64,000 nt of DNA, taken from Telmatobacter sp. DSM 110680. GTDB taxonomy: Bacteria > Acidobacteriota > Terriglobia > Terriglobales > Acidobacteriaceae. Shown piece by piece: positions 1 through 9,239 of this stretch. The stretch lies in NCBI RefSeq assembly GCF_039994875.1, contig NZ_CP121196.1, positions 3,782,001 to 3,846,000 of the forward strand, read 5' to 3'. How positions within the stretch are numbered: the first letter of the stretch is position 1; every line of letters begins with the position of its first letter. Below the pieces are notes generated by a model. The model had not been told where the DNA came from. It saw only the letters and a program-made list of their open reading frames with translations, and ran no database searches. The position numbers were made by a program, and so were the translations under genes.

Positions 1-1
1 G

Positions 2-613
2 CAGACTTCCATGCAGGATGAAGACGGAAAGATATTTCTTGAACAGGCTCAGCAGGAACTCGCCAGGATGGCATTGCTGACGAAGCAGACGCTAGGCTTC
101 TATCGCGAAAACCGGGGGGCGCGGCCCCTGACATTGGGGGAGCTCGTGACCCCGCTGGTCGCTGTGTTTTCAGCCCGGGCGCGCAACAAGCAAGTCTCCA
201 TCGCGACAGACATCCGGGACAATCCGACCATGGTTGGATTTCCGGGAGAGCTACGCCAGCTTTTCGCCAATCTGCTGAACAACAGCATCGACGCGGTCCG
301 AGATCACGGACGCATTCTCATCAGGGTGTCTGCGGCCCATGAGTACGTGGGTGAAAAAAGAGCAGGTGTTCGACTGACCGTCTGCGATAACGGACCGGGA
401 ATCGCATTTGAAGTGCGGCAAAAGCTCTTTGAGCCATTTTTCACCACGAAACGCGACGTAGGAACAGGTCTCGGACTGTGGGTGACGTCGAACATTCTTC
501 GCAAGCACAACGGAACAATCAGGGTACGGAGCAGCGTGACGTCCGGCAAAAGCTGGACAGTATTTTCGGTATTCCTTCCTTTGCACTCAGAGCCGGCAGT
601 CGCTTCGGCGTGA
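2..613 (+). CDS. Sensor histidine kinase, C-terminal part (cut by window edge)
   Basis: The reading frame is open to the left edge, so only about 200 C-terminal residues are seen. They hold the end of a dimerisation helix and a full HATPase_c domain: N box (NLLNNSIDAV), G1 box (DNGPGI), F box (FEPFFTT) and G2 box (GTGLGL). This is the ATP-binding part of a two-component kinase that would phosphorylate a response regulator. The H-box and sensor lie outside the window, so the stimulus cannot be judged. Two receiver proteins follow downstream and are possible partners, though each has its own transcript. Confidence 0.93.
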   Translation, partial: QTSMQDEDGKIFLEQAQQELARMALLTKQTLGFYRENRGARPLTLGELVTPLVAVFSARARNKQVSIATDIRDNPTMVGFPGELRQLFANLLNNSIDAVRDHGRILIRVSAAHEYVGEKRAGVRLTVCDNGPGIAFEVRQKLFEPFFTTKRDVGTGLGLWVTSNILRKHNGTIRVRSSVTSGKSWTVFSVFLPLHSEPAVASA

Positions 614-689
614 TATCGGTGAGGATCGTCACCCGTCTCTAAAGCTTCGAGCCCATCCGCAAAAACCGTTTAGGAAAGAACTTATCTTT

Positions 690-705
690 ATGCAATATTT
701 TGCAT
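690..705. promoter_or_regulatory. Inverted repeat upstream of the receiver-like gene
   Basis: A perfect 6-bp inverted repeat (ATGCAA, 4-base spacer, TTGCAT) lies in an AT-rich stretch about 105 bp before the start of the next gene. The surrounding 650-770 region is much more AT-rich than the coding DNA, as expected for a promoter. Operator function is inference. Confidence 0.3.
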
Positions 706-810
706 TAGCTTTTCAGTGCATCTTATGGACAAAATTAGTGTTTTGCACAGTATTTCTGTGATAGTCTCTCGACTCAGGCTCCCCAAAAACTAAATCCATT
801 CGTGCTGACT

Positions 811-1209
811 ATGGCGATAATCATCCATTTTGGCGAAGACAATTGCCACCGCTCGATGGTGCTGGAAGGTTTCGGGTACACGGTGGAAAAGTGCGATTCG
901 ATCCAGGATGTCCTGCTTTACCTTCGATCGCCCCGCCTGCCCGACGCCGTCGTCCTAGCGGAACTGCGCGAGGCATCTCGAGTTGCCGCACTCCTCACGA
1001 AAAGTGACTTGCCATTACCGGTGATTTTGTTTGCGGGCACAGATGAGTCTTATACCGAATCGGAATTTGACCTTGTGATCCCCGCCTTAACTTCTCCTTC
1101 AGATTGGCTGGCGAGGATCGGGGAGACGATTGAGCAATTTCACAGCCGCCGAAGTAATCTCGGGGCGTTTGCTTGCGGCCAGCATGAGAGGCACACCGAA
1201 CTGGTTTAG
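811..1209 (+). CDS. Degenerate receiver-domain protein
   Basis: A 132-residue protein (ATG at 811; a GTG at 802 would add three residues). Length, alternating strands and helices and the order of hydrophobic segments match a CheY-like receiver, but the phosphoacceptor position in the third strand (VVLAEL) is Ala50 rather than Asp, and the conserved Lys of the fifth strand is missing. It is therefore probably a pseudo-receiver that cannot be phosphorylated in the usual way. Its stop overlaps by 4 bp the end of the convergent canonical receiver gene. It could alternatively be an unrelated small Rossmann-like protein. Confidence 0.6.
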   Translation: MAIIIHFGEDNCHRSMVLEGFGYTVEKCDSIQDVLLYLRSPRLPDAVVLAELREASRVAALLTKSDLPLPVILFAGTDESYTESEFDLVIPALTSPSDWLARIGETIEQFHSRRSNLGAFACGQHERHTELV

Positions 1210-1583
1210 TTGATTTTGTTAAGTCGGTCGAGTAGTGCGCGAGGATGCACAGGCTTGACGAGCAGTTCGAATTGATGCCCATTAGCATGCGCTCGCTCAA
1301 GCAAGTCGGAGGTGGCCGCCTGGCCGGAAAACAAAATTACATGACAGTGCGGTACGATCTCTGAGATGCGAATGGCCGCGTCAATCCCGGTCATGCCTTG
1401 CATGATGACGTCACTAATCAGCACGTCTGGCGACAACTCCCGCGCCGCCTCAATTGCCGTTTCTCCGCTGTAGACTGCCCTGGCTTCAAATCCACTGCGA
1501 TTCAGGATCAGAGCAAGCGTATTCGCGATGATCTGTTCATCATCGAGAATGAGAACTCGCCGCACTCCTTGCATGGCCATCAT
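1206..1583 (-). CDS. Single-domain response regulator (CheY-like)
   Basis: A stand-alone receiver of 125 residues without an output domain. The acidic pocket (LILDDE), the phosphoacceptor Asp (LISDVIM), the switch Ser/Thr (LFSGQ) and the conserved Lys (LVKPV) are all present, so phosphotransfer should work. It probably relays a signal by protein contact. Several ATGs lie close together at the start (MMAM), so the exact start is uncertain by a few codons. It is convergent with the degenerate receiver gene and lies about 600 bp from the histidine kinase. Confidence 0.9.
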   Translation of the reverse strand: MMAMQGVRRVLILDDEQIIANTLALILNRSGFEARAVYSGETAIEAARELSPDVLISDVIMQGMTGIDAAIRISEIVPHCHVILFSGQAATSDLLERAHANGHQFELLVKPVHPRALLDRLNKIN

Positions 1584-2126
1584 GATTCAATTCCTTCTTC
1601 CGGAACAGCAGCTGTAACGTCTGAAGATTTCCGGACCGTCGGAGCAACAAAAAAGGCAGAGACCAAATCGCCAAGACGAAAATAGGGAAACAGGAGCCTC
1701 GGCCTATCGATTCAACTCATTGCGGAGTTTTCGATTGGCTCGGGCTTGTCGGCAACAAATTCCGGGAATCTGCATTCATTGTCACAGGCCTTGAAGGGAA
1801 GAGCAATCAAATTGGGACTCGAGATTTCAGCTTGCGGTTTAAAACTACCTAGAAAGATCAAGGGATTCCCTGATATATAGACCCAACCTCTCCTGAAGAG
1901 TTTTGCCCTGATGTCAAAATCTTGACAATTTCGCCGCGCGGGAGGAAGTCCTTGCTTTGCCGCACGGTACAGCTTTCGTCTAATCATTGAATTGCAGAAA
2001 CTACCTACAGCATTGCGTGAAGTTCTCGGTTACTTGAGGACCAGAAACGCAACACATGTTGGGCAACCGTCGCACTGGTATGCCACAATTGCGTTTCCCC
2101 AAAATATGGAAGGGAAGGACCCCTGA
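1584..2126. other. Intergenic stretch of about 540 bp
   Basis: No convincing gene. One minus-strand open frame (1712-1987) has an Arg/Cys-rich composition, no recognisable domain and no ribosome binding site, and is treated as noise. The stretch holds the divergent 5' regions of the receiver gene (minus strand) and the DUF3857 gene (plus strand). A purine-rich ribosome binding site (AGGGAAGGA) stands just before the start at 2127. Confidence 0.5.
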
Positions 2127-4085
2127 ATGACGATGTGCCGGTTGCGGCTATTTTGCGCCTCGAGTGTAACTGTCTTTGTATTCCTACTTGCCGCGCAAGC
2201 TTTTGCGCAATTTCAGGCACCGACGCCGGATGAGTTAAAGATGACGGCTGATCCGAAATATCCGGATGCGGGAGCTGTCATCCTGAACTTCGAAAACAAA
2301 ACAGACAACGCAGTCAACTACATGAGTGAGTACGCGCGGATCAAGATCCTGAAGGAATCCGCAAAAGACCTGGCGAATGTTGACCTTGGATATTTCAAGG
2401 GAGTATCGAGCATCGCGGCGATCCAGGGCCGCACCATTCATGCCGACGGTTCAATCGTCCCGTTGAATGTGAAGCCTGAAGATTTGATGGTGAAGAAGGT
2501 TGGGGATGAAGAGATCCGGCACAAGGTTCTAAGCATGCCGGGCGTCGAGGTCGGAAGCATTATCGAGTACTACTTTCAGGTGCGACTCGAAGAAGGCTGG
2601 ATTTCGAGGCCGACATGGGAGGTGCAAAAGAGGTATCCGGTGCGAAAGGAACGATTCTTCTTTCAGCCGCGCAATGGGTTTCTGGGGAATGCACTTCTCT
2701 GGTACACCAACCTTCCCGGTGGACAGAAGCTGCAACCTGATGCAGCGGGACGCTTCGAATTGAACCTTGCCGACGTGCCACCGCTCTCTGATGAGAAATG
2801 GGCGCCGCCTTTGGACTCGCGGAAGTACAAAGTGGAGTTCTATTTTTCTTCGGCCGTATCATCGCAGCAGTTCTGGCAGGTTGAATCGAAGAACTGGCTG
2901 AAAGAGATGAATCGCTTTGCGGAGCCGACCGCCGCTCTCAAAGAAGCAGCTGCAGGACTGATCACTCCAGGAGACAGCGACCTCGATCGCGCCAGAAAGA
3001 TCTACGCAGCGGTACAAGCATTGGACAATACAGATTTCTCGCGTAAGAAGACAGAGGCTGAACGCAAGCGCGAGGGACTAAAGCCGACTAAGCACGCCGA
3101 GGATGTCTGGAACCAGAAGAGCGGAAACGGGGAAGAGATTGCGTTGCTCTATTTCGCACTGTTAAAAGCCGCCCACTTGGCCGCATATCCGATGACTGTC
3201 GTCAATCGCGACAACGGCATTTTCGATCCGGATTATCTAAGCTTTAGCCAGTTCGACGATGTGGTTGTAATTTTGAGCGCAGACGGCAAGGAATACGTGC
3301 TCGATCCTGCCGAGAAGATGTGTCCGTTTCAAGTTGTCGCGTGGAAGCACTCAGGCGCTGGCGGCATACGCGAAACGGCAGGCGGCGTCGGACCGTGGGC
3401 AACGCCTCTGATTCCTTACACAGCGAACGCCGTGGTGCGGCGAGCGGAGTTGACGATCAGTCCGGACGGCTCAGCGAACGGCAAGCTGCAGTTCAGCATG
3501 TCCGGGCAGGAAGCCTTGCGTTGGCGCCAGGCCTCTTTGCGCGTCGACGAAGATACATTGAAGAAAAGCTTCGACGACTGGCTCAGGACCCAGCTTCCGT
3601 CCGGGGTTGAAGCGCACCTGACGCATTTTGCCAAGCTGGATGATCCTGGCGCCGATCTCGCTGCCTACGCAACTGTCACGGGCACGCCAGGAACGGCCAC
3701 ATCGAAGCGGCTTCTCTTGCCGGCTTCGTTTTTTGCGCATTCCGAGGATCAGGGGTTCATCGCGCAGCCAGACCGAAAACTTCCGGTGGATATGCACTTT
3801 GCGGCGGTGTACAAAGACGGCGTGCTGATGCATCTCCCGGCTGGATTCTCAATTGAGACCGCTGCGCCCACAACGCAAATTCCCTGGACCGGATATGCTG
3901 TGTTCCAAATCAAATCAACGCCCAGCGGTAACGACCTGACCGTAACGCGGACGCTGGCGCGTGCCTTCACTCTGCTGCAGCCGGATGAATATAGTCCGAT
4001 GCGCGACTTCTATCAAAAGGTGAATGCTGCAGATCAGCAGCAGATCGTGCTCACAAATTCGGCAACGGCGCAGAAAGGAAACTGA
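2127..4085 (+). CDS. DUF3857 / transglutaminase-like exported protein
   Basis: A 652-residue protein with a signal peptide (residues 1-27, ending AQAFA). An N-terminal DUF3857 beta domain (about 40-230) is followed by a transglutaminase-like core (about 270-400) and a C-terminal beta region. This architecture is common in Acidobacteriota and Bacteroidota, where such proteins are periplasmic and of unknown role. The usual catalytic GDC motif reads GNG here (residues 333-335), so the nucleophilic Cys is replaced by Gly, and the His region (FDDVVVIL) is also altered. The domain is therefore probably non-catalytic, for binding or scaffolding. The start is supported by AGGGAAGGA about 8 bp upstream. 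Confidence 0.85.
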   Translation: MTMCRLRLFCASSVTVFVFLLAAQAFAQFQAPTPDELKMTADPKYPDAGAVILNFENKTDNAVNYMSEYARIKILKESAKDLANVDLGYFKGVSSIAAIQGRTIHADGSIVPLNVKPEDLMVKKVGDEEIRHKVLSMPGVEVGSIIEYYFQVRLEEGWISRPTWEVQKRYPVRKERFFFQPRNGFLGNALLWYTNLPGGQKLQPDAAGRFELNLADVPPLSDEKWAPPLDSRKYKVEFYFSSAVSSQQFWQVESKNWLKEMNRFAEPTAALKEAAAGLITPGDSDLDRARKIYAAVQALDNTDFSRKKTEAERKREGLKPTKHAEDVWNQKSGNGEEIALLYFALLKAAHLAAYPMTVVNRDNGIFDPDYLSFSQFDDVVVILSADGKEYVLDPAEKMCPFQVVAWKHSGAGGIRETAGGVGPWATPLIPYTANAVVRRAELTISPDGSANGKLQFSMSGQEALRWRQASLRVDEDTLKKSFDDWLRTQLPSGVEAHLTHFAKLDDPGADLAAYATVTGTPGTATSKRLLLPASFFAHSEDQGFIAQPDRKLPVDMHFAAVYKDGVLMHLPAGFSIETAAPTTQIPWTGYAVFQIKSTPSGNDLTVTRTLARAFTLLQPDEYSPMRDFYQKVNAADQQQIVLTNSATAQKGN

Positions 4086-4202
4086 TCTGCGCCGCCTGAT
4101 TCTTTCGTGATAGCCACAACGGCTAGAGGGGACGCTGGGATTTCGCAGCGTGTGCGAGCTAACTCACGTGGCTCCCGTAAATGCTACACTTCTCAGCGTT
4201 GA

Positions 4203-6842
4203 ATGGATCGCTCCGTGTCTACCCTCAGGATTCGTCGCAATCGGCCGTTTCTCATCCTGCTTGCATTGGTAGTGGCATCTTTCTGCTCTCCGTCCTTAAC
4301 TGCGCAAAGCCAGACATCGAACGAACTGTCCTTCCAATTGAAGGTACAAAGCAACCTGGTCATCGTGCGCGTCGTCGTCCGCAATGCCAAGGGTGAGCCC
4401 GTTCGAGGTCTGAAGAGGGAAGACTTCAAGGTCTTGGATCAGGGCAAGGAACAATCGATCACGCAGTTTGAAGAACACGCTTCAGACGAAGGTTCGGATG
4501 AATCTACAAGTGCAACTCCTCGTCGCGAGACTGCGTCGCCAACCACCGCGCACCGTGAGAGGTTTATCGCACTCTACTTCGACGATCTGAATTCCTCCGA
4601 TGCCGACCTGATGCAGGCTCGCGATGCTGCAGATCACTTTTTCGCAACCGGTCTTCAGCCGAATGACAGGGTCGCTATCTTCAGCGCGGAAAAGATGTTG
4701 TCCGACTTTACCTCCGACCCTCACCAGTTTCACGCAGCCCTAATGCAATTGCACGCGAGTTCCATGGGGCCCGCAAGGGAACATCCATGTCCGGATCTAT
4801 CCGACTATCAGGCTCTCGAAATTCTGCACACCAATGATCCGGATAGCGAGGCTTGGAGAGTTGCGTGGGCAGAATCCAAAACATGCCCTGTAAGAAGTTT
4901 CGCTTCCTCACCGGACCCTAGCGCATCCCACCCAGATTCGGGCTCTATGGTTGCGATTCGCATGCTGGCGCAGAAAATTGTTGACCAGTCCCAATCATTG
5001 TCACGCTCGAGTCTAGAGCAATTCGAGCAGGTAGTGAAGTTAATCTCGAAAGCTCCCGGTGAGCGGTCAGTGGTTCTGGTTTCACCGGGCTTTCTATCGC
5101 AGAGCGAGCAGTACGCGTTGGACCGCATTATCGATCAAGCTCTTCGCGCGCAGGTCGTAATCAATTCGCTCGATCCGAAGGGTCTGTCGGTTCTGATGCG
5201 AGAGTCCGACGCCTCAAAAAACACGAGCATCCTCGCCGACCCGCGCGCCGCGCAGGCCAGATATCATCTCGACGCATCCCGCGCATTTGTCGGCGCAGAC
5301 GTTCTGGCTGAGTTTGCGGAAGGTACAGGTGGAACGTTCTTCCACAGTGACAACGATCTCAAGGCCGGATTCGGCGCGCTGGTAGGAGATCCGCCGCACT
5401 ACATCCTGGCATTTTCTCCTCGAAACGAGAAATGGGATGGCAAGTTCCATGCTCTAAAAGTTTCGTTGGCAACAAAACAGAAAGGAGAAAGCGTTCAGGC
5501 ACGTCGCGGTTATTTCGCCGTTGAGAACACCGGCACCGAGCAGGCTGCAAATGCGAAGAACCCTTCAGTCTCGCCGGAGACACAGCCGAGTAAACGCGTA
5601 GAGGCATCGACAAAAGGGGGCTCCACCGACGTCGCAGGCGCCGGTCTCACGGATTCGACACCGGTGAGTCCGCTCACTGCCGCTGCCCTTGCCTCAAAGA
5701 GCACCGAGAAACCAGATGACGGTGCGAAACTTTCTGCGAATGCAAAACCTGTTCATATCCGCAAGGGCATGAATCGTGTCACAGTCGACCAGTTGGAGCA
5801 GATCCTCACATCCTCCCATGGCCGGTCGGATGCAGAACTCGCAAAACAACTCGCCGAGATGGAACTCATCGAACGCCTTGATTCCGACAGGCTCGCCCAT
5901 TTGGACTTAGATTTACCCGGCGCGCAATCCAGGCAGGCTTTGGTCGCACAAGCCGATTCTTCCGCATTTCTCAAACCACCTGCGGCGCAGGCGCCTCTTC
6001 CTCCAACGCCCACTGTGGACGAGCAGATCCAATGGCTCAAACTAGCGGCGAATTATGCCACCAAGGCACTCAGCAAGCTGCCAAATTTCTTCGCAGCACG
6101 CGAGGTGATCCAGTTCGCGGATTCGCCGGCGCGGCAGGAGTATTCGGTCTTCTACCCCTATGAGCCTTTGCATGTCATCAATCAGTCGAAAGCTACGGTG
6201 CTTTACCGCGAAGGCAAACAAACGCTGGACGCGGAAGAGAAAGGTGGGACCGAATCACCCTCGCTCGGTTTGGTCACTACCGGAGAATTTGGCCCCATAC
6301 TTGGGACTGTGCTGGCCGACTCATCCAGAAGCAGCCTGACCTGGAGCCATTGGGAGTCACGTGCGTCGGGGCCAGTCGCGGTGTATCGTTTTGCGGTGCC
6401 AAGGGACAAGTCTCACTATCAGGTCAAGTTCTGCTGTCTCGCCCAGCGAGCGGGAACCGGAGCGGGCCTCTTTGAACAGATTTCCGCATATCACGGCGAG
6501 ATCACTGTTGACCCTGCCAATGGCAACATCCTGCGAATCATGCTCCAGGCGGATCTGAAAGAAGCCTATCCGATGACGAGGGCCGACCTGATGGTTGAAT
6601 ATGGTCCTGTCGAAATTGGTGGGAAGGCATACATCTGCCCTTTGCGCAGTGTGGCGATCGCAATGGCATACTCGAAATCGCGACCCAAGAAATCAGAGAT
6701 ACCGGATCCCAGCTTCTTTGTGTCCTCCAACGACCGTGAACTGCCCGTCGAAACAATGATCAACGACATCGCCTTCGACCATTACCACGTGTTCCGTACC
6801 GACTCCCGCATTATTCCCGCAGACGACCAATCGCCACAATAA
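4203..6842 (+). CDS. VWFA-related acidobacterial secreted protein
   Basis: An 879-residue protein with a signal peptide (about residues 1-35). A beta segment typical of the acidobacterial VWFA-related family (VVVRNAKGEPV, LKREDFKV) precedes a von Willebrand A-like domain (about 115-440) with a MIDAS-like DDLNSS motif. The central part (about 445-620) is Ser/Ala/Pro/Lys-rich and looks disordered; the last 260 residues form a separate folded region of unknown type. It is most likely an envelope protein involved in protein binding. The start at 4203 has no clear ribosome binding site; a GTG at 4215 is an alternative. It lies 117 bp after the DUF3857 gene. Confidence 0.85.
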   Translation: MDRSVSTLRIRRNRPFLILLALVVASFCSPSLTAQSQTSNELSFQLKVQSNLVIVRVVVRNAKGEPVRGLKREDFKVLDQGKEQSITQFEEHASDEGSDESTSATPRRETASPTTAHRERFIALYFDDLNSSDADLMQARDAADHFFATGLQPNDRVAIFSAEKMLSDFTSDPHQFHAALMQLHASSMGPAREHPCPDLSDYQALEILHTNDPDSEAWRVAWAESKTCPVRSFASSPDPSASHPDSGSMVAIRMLAQKIVDQSQSLSRSSLEQFEQVVKLISKAPGERSVVLVSPGFLSQSEQYALDRIIDQALRAQVVINSLDPKGLSVLMRESDASKNTSILADPRAAQARYHLDASRAFVGADVLAEFAEGTGGTFFHSDNDLKAGFGALVGDPPHYILAFSPRNEKWDGKFHALKVSLATKQKGESVQARRGYFAVENTGTEQAANAKNPSVSPETQPSKRVEASTKGGSTDVAGAGLTDSTPVSPLTAAALASKSTEKPDDGAKLSANAKPVHIRKGMNRVTVDQLEQILTSSHGRSDAELAKQLAEMELIERLDSDRLAHLDLDLPGAQSRQALVAQADSSAFLKPPAAQAPLPPTPTVDEQIQWLKLAANYATKALSKLPNFFAAREVIQFADSPARQEYSVFYPYEPLHVINQSKATVLYREGKQTLDAEEKGGTESPSLGLVTTGEFGPILGTVLADSSRSSLTWSHWESRASGPVAVYRFAVPRDKSHYQVKFCCLAQRAGTGAGLFEQISAYHGEITVDPANGNILRIMLQADLKEAYPMTRADLMVEYGPVEIGGKAYICPLRSVAIAMAYSKSRPKKSEIPDPSFFVSSNDRELPVETMINDIAFDHYHVFRTDSRIIPADDQSPQ

Positions 6843-6923
6843 GAAGACACTGTCAACAAGACAGTTCATGCAAATCCACATCGTTCAACTGCGCCCGGGT
6901 TCTAAATGCCATCGCGAGCCCTA

Positions 6924-8345
6924 TTAGCCAAGCTTGTAGGGCGCACGGTACGACCGCGTCATCAATGCTGTTGCCTCGGGGTCGTTCAGAATCTTTTCCT
7001 GCTTCACATCCCACTGCAATTTGCGGCCAACGAGCATCGAGATTACACCAAGGTGGCCGGGAAGAGTGGAATGGTGCGCGACGTCAACGGGTGTGATGGT
7101 GGGTTTACGCGATTTGACGCTGTCGAGGAAGTTGCGACGATGCTCTGACGATTCGTAAAGGGGAATTTTGCGCTGCGCATCGGGCAGGGAATCCATCTTG
7201 ACCCACTCGGGATTGGAAGCATCGAAGCCGCTGCGGTCCACCCAGACCCAGCCATCGGTGCCGATCCATTTCGTTCCCATGCTGATTGCCGGAGAGCCGC
7301 CGCCGATTGTGAGTGACACGTCATTCGGGTAGCCCGTAACTTCCTTGCGATAAGTGCACTCGACGGAATATTTCAAAGCGACATTCCAGACAGCATTGGC
7401 CGGCGGGAATTCGCCAAACCCTTGGACCTCCGAGGGACCGCTGAGATCGAAGCCAAGGCCCCAGTGCGCTATATCGCCATGGTGGCCAATCCAGTCGAGC
7501 AGCTGCCCACCTCCAGTGTTGTAGTTCCAGCGCCAATTCTGATAAACGCGCGCTTCAATATACGGCTCCATACGCGAAGGGCCGATCCACGTTTCGTAAT
7601 CCAGATCCGGCGGCGGCGGCGTAACTGCAAGGTCCCATGCCGGCGTGTTCGGCAGAATCTGCGAAGGATCCTGGATCTTGCCGGGCAAGGTTGAGAGCTT
7701 ATTCATCAGTGCAGGAACGCTGTGCGGAAAGTCGTGTGGCGCACCGGGCAGTCCGACCTCCACGTGCGTCACGTTGCCGATGAGTCCGTTGCGTACGATT
7801 TCCGCGGCCTTGTGAAATTGCGGAAGTGACCGCTGCCATGAACCCGTCTGCCAGATGATGTTGTTCTTGTGCACAGCCTGAACGATAGCCTGTTGCTCTG
7901 CAATGGTGCGGGCCAGCGGCTTTTCTCCGTAGATATCCTTCTTGCGCGCGGCTGCCTCTGTAGCAACGATGGCGTGCCAGTGATCGGGGATCGCGATCAT
8001 GATGGCGTCGATGTCGTTGCGGGCGAGCATTTCGTGGTAATCGTGGATGGCAGCGCAATCTTTGTTCCCGTAATGAGTGTTGACGGTGTCGACCGCGGCC
8101 TGAAGGTGATTCTTCTCGATATCGCAGGCGGCGACAACCTGACAATCATCAAAGCCGAGAAAGGATTTGGTATTGGCCGGCCCCATCATTCCCCAGCCGA
8201 TGACCCCGATGGTGATGCGCTCGTGCGCCGGCACGCGACGTGCGCGCGCAAAAGGGCTGGCGGAAAGCGCTGCCGCAGCGGCGGCGGACTGGATAAATGT
8301 GCGGCGCGTAATGGCAGAGGATCGAGCAAAAAACGGCGGGGTCAT
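6924..8345 (-). CDS. Tat-exported Gfo/Idh/MocA family oxidoreductase
   Basis: A 473-residue NAD(P)-dependent sugar or inositol dehydrogenase-like protein. A twin-arginine leader (TRRTFIQSA) is followed by a Rossmann fold (GVIGWGMMG) and the family EKP motif (YGEKPLA), then the C-terminal alpha/beta domain. The Tat leader implies that it folds with cofactor in the cytoplasm and acts in the periplasm, as known for glycosidase-like members of this superfamily. The start is supported by GGAG about 6 bp upstream. The substrate cannot be read from the sequence. Confidence 0.92.
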   Translation of the reverse strand: MTPPFFARSSAITRRTFIQSAAAAAALSASPFARARRVPAHERITIGVIGWGMMGPANTKSFLGFDDCQVVAACDIEKNHLQAAVDTVNTHYGNKDCAAIHDYHEMLARNDIDAIMIAIPDHWHAIVATEAAARKKDIYGEKPLARTIAEQQAIVQAVHKNNIIWQTGSWQRSLPQFHKAAEIVRNGLIGNVTHVEVGLPGAPHDFPHSVPALMNKLSTLPGKIQDPSQILPNTPAWDLAVTPPPPDLDYETWIGPSRMEPYIEARVYQNWRWNYNTGGGQLLDWIGHHGDIAHWGLGFDLSGPSEVQGFGEFPPANAVWNVALKYSVECTYRKEVTGYPNDVSLTIGGGSPAISMGTKWIGTDGWVWVDRSGFDASNPEWVKMDSLPDAQRKIPLYESSEHRRNFLDSVKSRKPTITPVDVAHHSTLPGHLGVISMLVGRKLQWDVKQEKILNDPEATALMTRSYRAPYKLG

Positions 8346-8426
8346 TTGGACTCCATGAAACGGCTTCGAGATTTCCGCTGAGAATCATAACGCGCGGAAT
8401 CGAAGCCTCGACGGAAACTCGAAGGC

Positions 8427-9131
8427 TCAGAGCCGCTTGATGAACGCGAGCGCCTGACGCAATTCAGGAAAGAGCGCCTCGTCTGCTTTGAATTCGCGCG
8501 AGTGAACGCAGCGCCGCAAGCCCCGCATCTTCACTGGATGCTTGAGATGGAGCATCTCATGATAGAGCAGATATTCGATGGCATAGCGCGGACTTGAAGG
8601 GCGGTCGAAGACCCGGCTCACGACAATGGTGTTATGCGCGGCGTCATAGTGGCCCAGCGAACGCTTGGCCATCCCTTCGCTCCAGGTAAGCTCGGGACGC
8701 CCGAGCAGACCTCCGAAGAAGCGCATGTTCAGCAAATCGAAGACTTCCTCGAGGTTGTAAAAGTGGCCCTGCGGACCGGAAAAGCGTTTGCTCCCGCGGG
8801 CGTGTCGGATCAGTTCAGTCTGGCGTGCCACCGAGGCACTGGTGGTGAAACGTTTGAAGCGAACATTATGTGCTGGGTCAATATCCTTTTTGTAGAGCTT
8901 GGCGAGCAGGATATGCGCGATGGCTCGGATCACGCTTTCGGGCGCGCCTTCCATCAAGTCAGAAAGGCTGACAAAGATTTTGCCTTTGCGAAGGCGAATC
9001 GTTGTGTTTAACGAGGTGAAGCGCCGGAAGTTAATAGCGAAGGGAGGCATGGGCGCCCGCGGGCGCAATGCGCGATATTCTTCTTCAAAGATTGCGTTCA
9101 GATCAGAAGCCACCAAGTTCGAAATTAGCAT
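8427..9131 (-). CDS. SprT-like zinc metalloprotease family protein
   Basis: About 234 residues with a metal-binding helix of HExxH type (YHEMLHLKHP) in the C-terminal third and a further conserved His/Glu region (VHSREFKADE), as in SprT/M48-like minigluzincins. The N-terminal half carries an Arg-rich region. No signal peptide is seen, so it is probably cytoplasmic. The ATG at 9131 is preferred over an in-frame TTG at 9146. Substrate and role are unknown. Confidence 0.8.
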   Translation of the reverse strand: MLISNLVASDLNAIFEEEYRALRPRAPMPPFAINFRRFTSLNTTIRLRKGKIFVSLSDLMEGAPESVIRAIAHILLAKLYKKDIDPAHNVRFKRFTTSASVARQTELIRHARGSKRFSGPQGHFYNLEEVFDLLNMRFFGGLLGRPELTWSEGMAKRSLGHYDAAHNTIVVSRVFDRPSSPRYAIEYLLYHEMLHLKHPVKMRGLRRCVHSREFKADEALFPELRQALAFIKRL

Positions 9132-9239
9132 ATTTGAGACTCGCAACCGAGAACGGAGAGTTAAGCAATCGACAGGTTGGGATAGCGAGGATTCAGTATG
9201 AGAAAACTCGGAAATCTAAACTTAGAGCGGGGAACTTGC

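Noticed and set aside
1712..1987. Minus-strand 91-residue open frame
   Set aside because: No ribosome binding site, no domain, composition unlike neighbouring genes.
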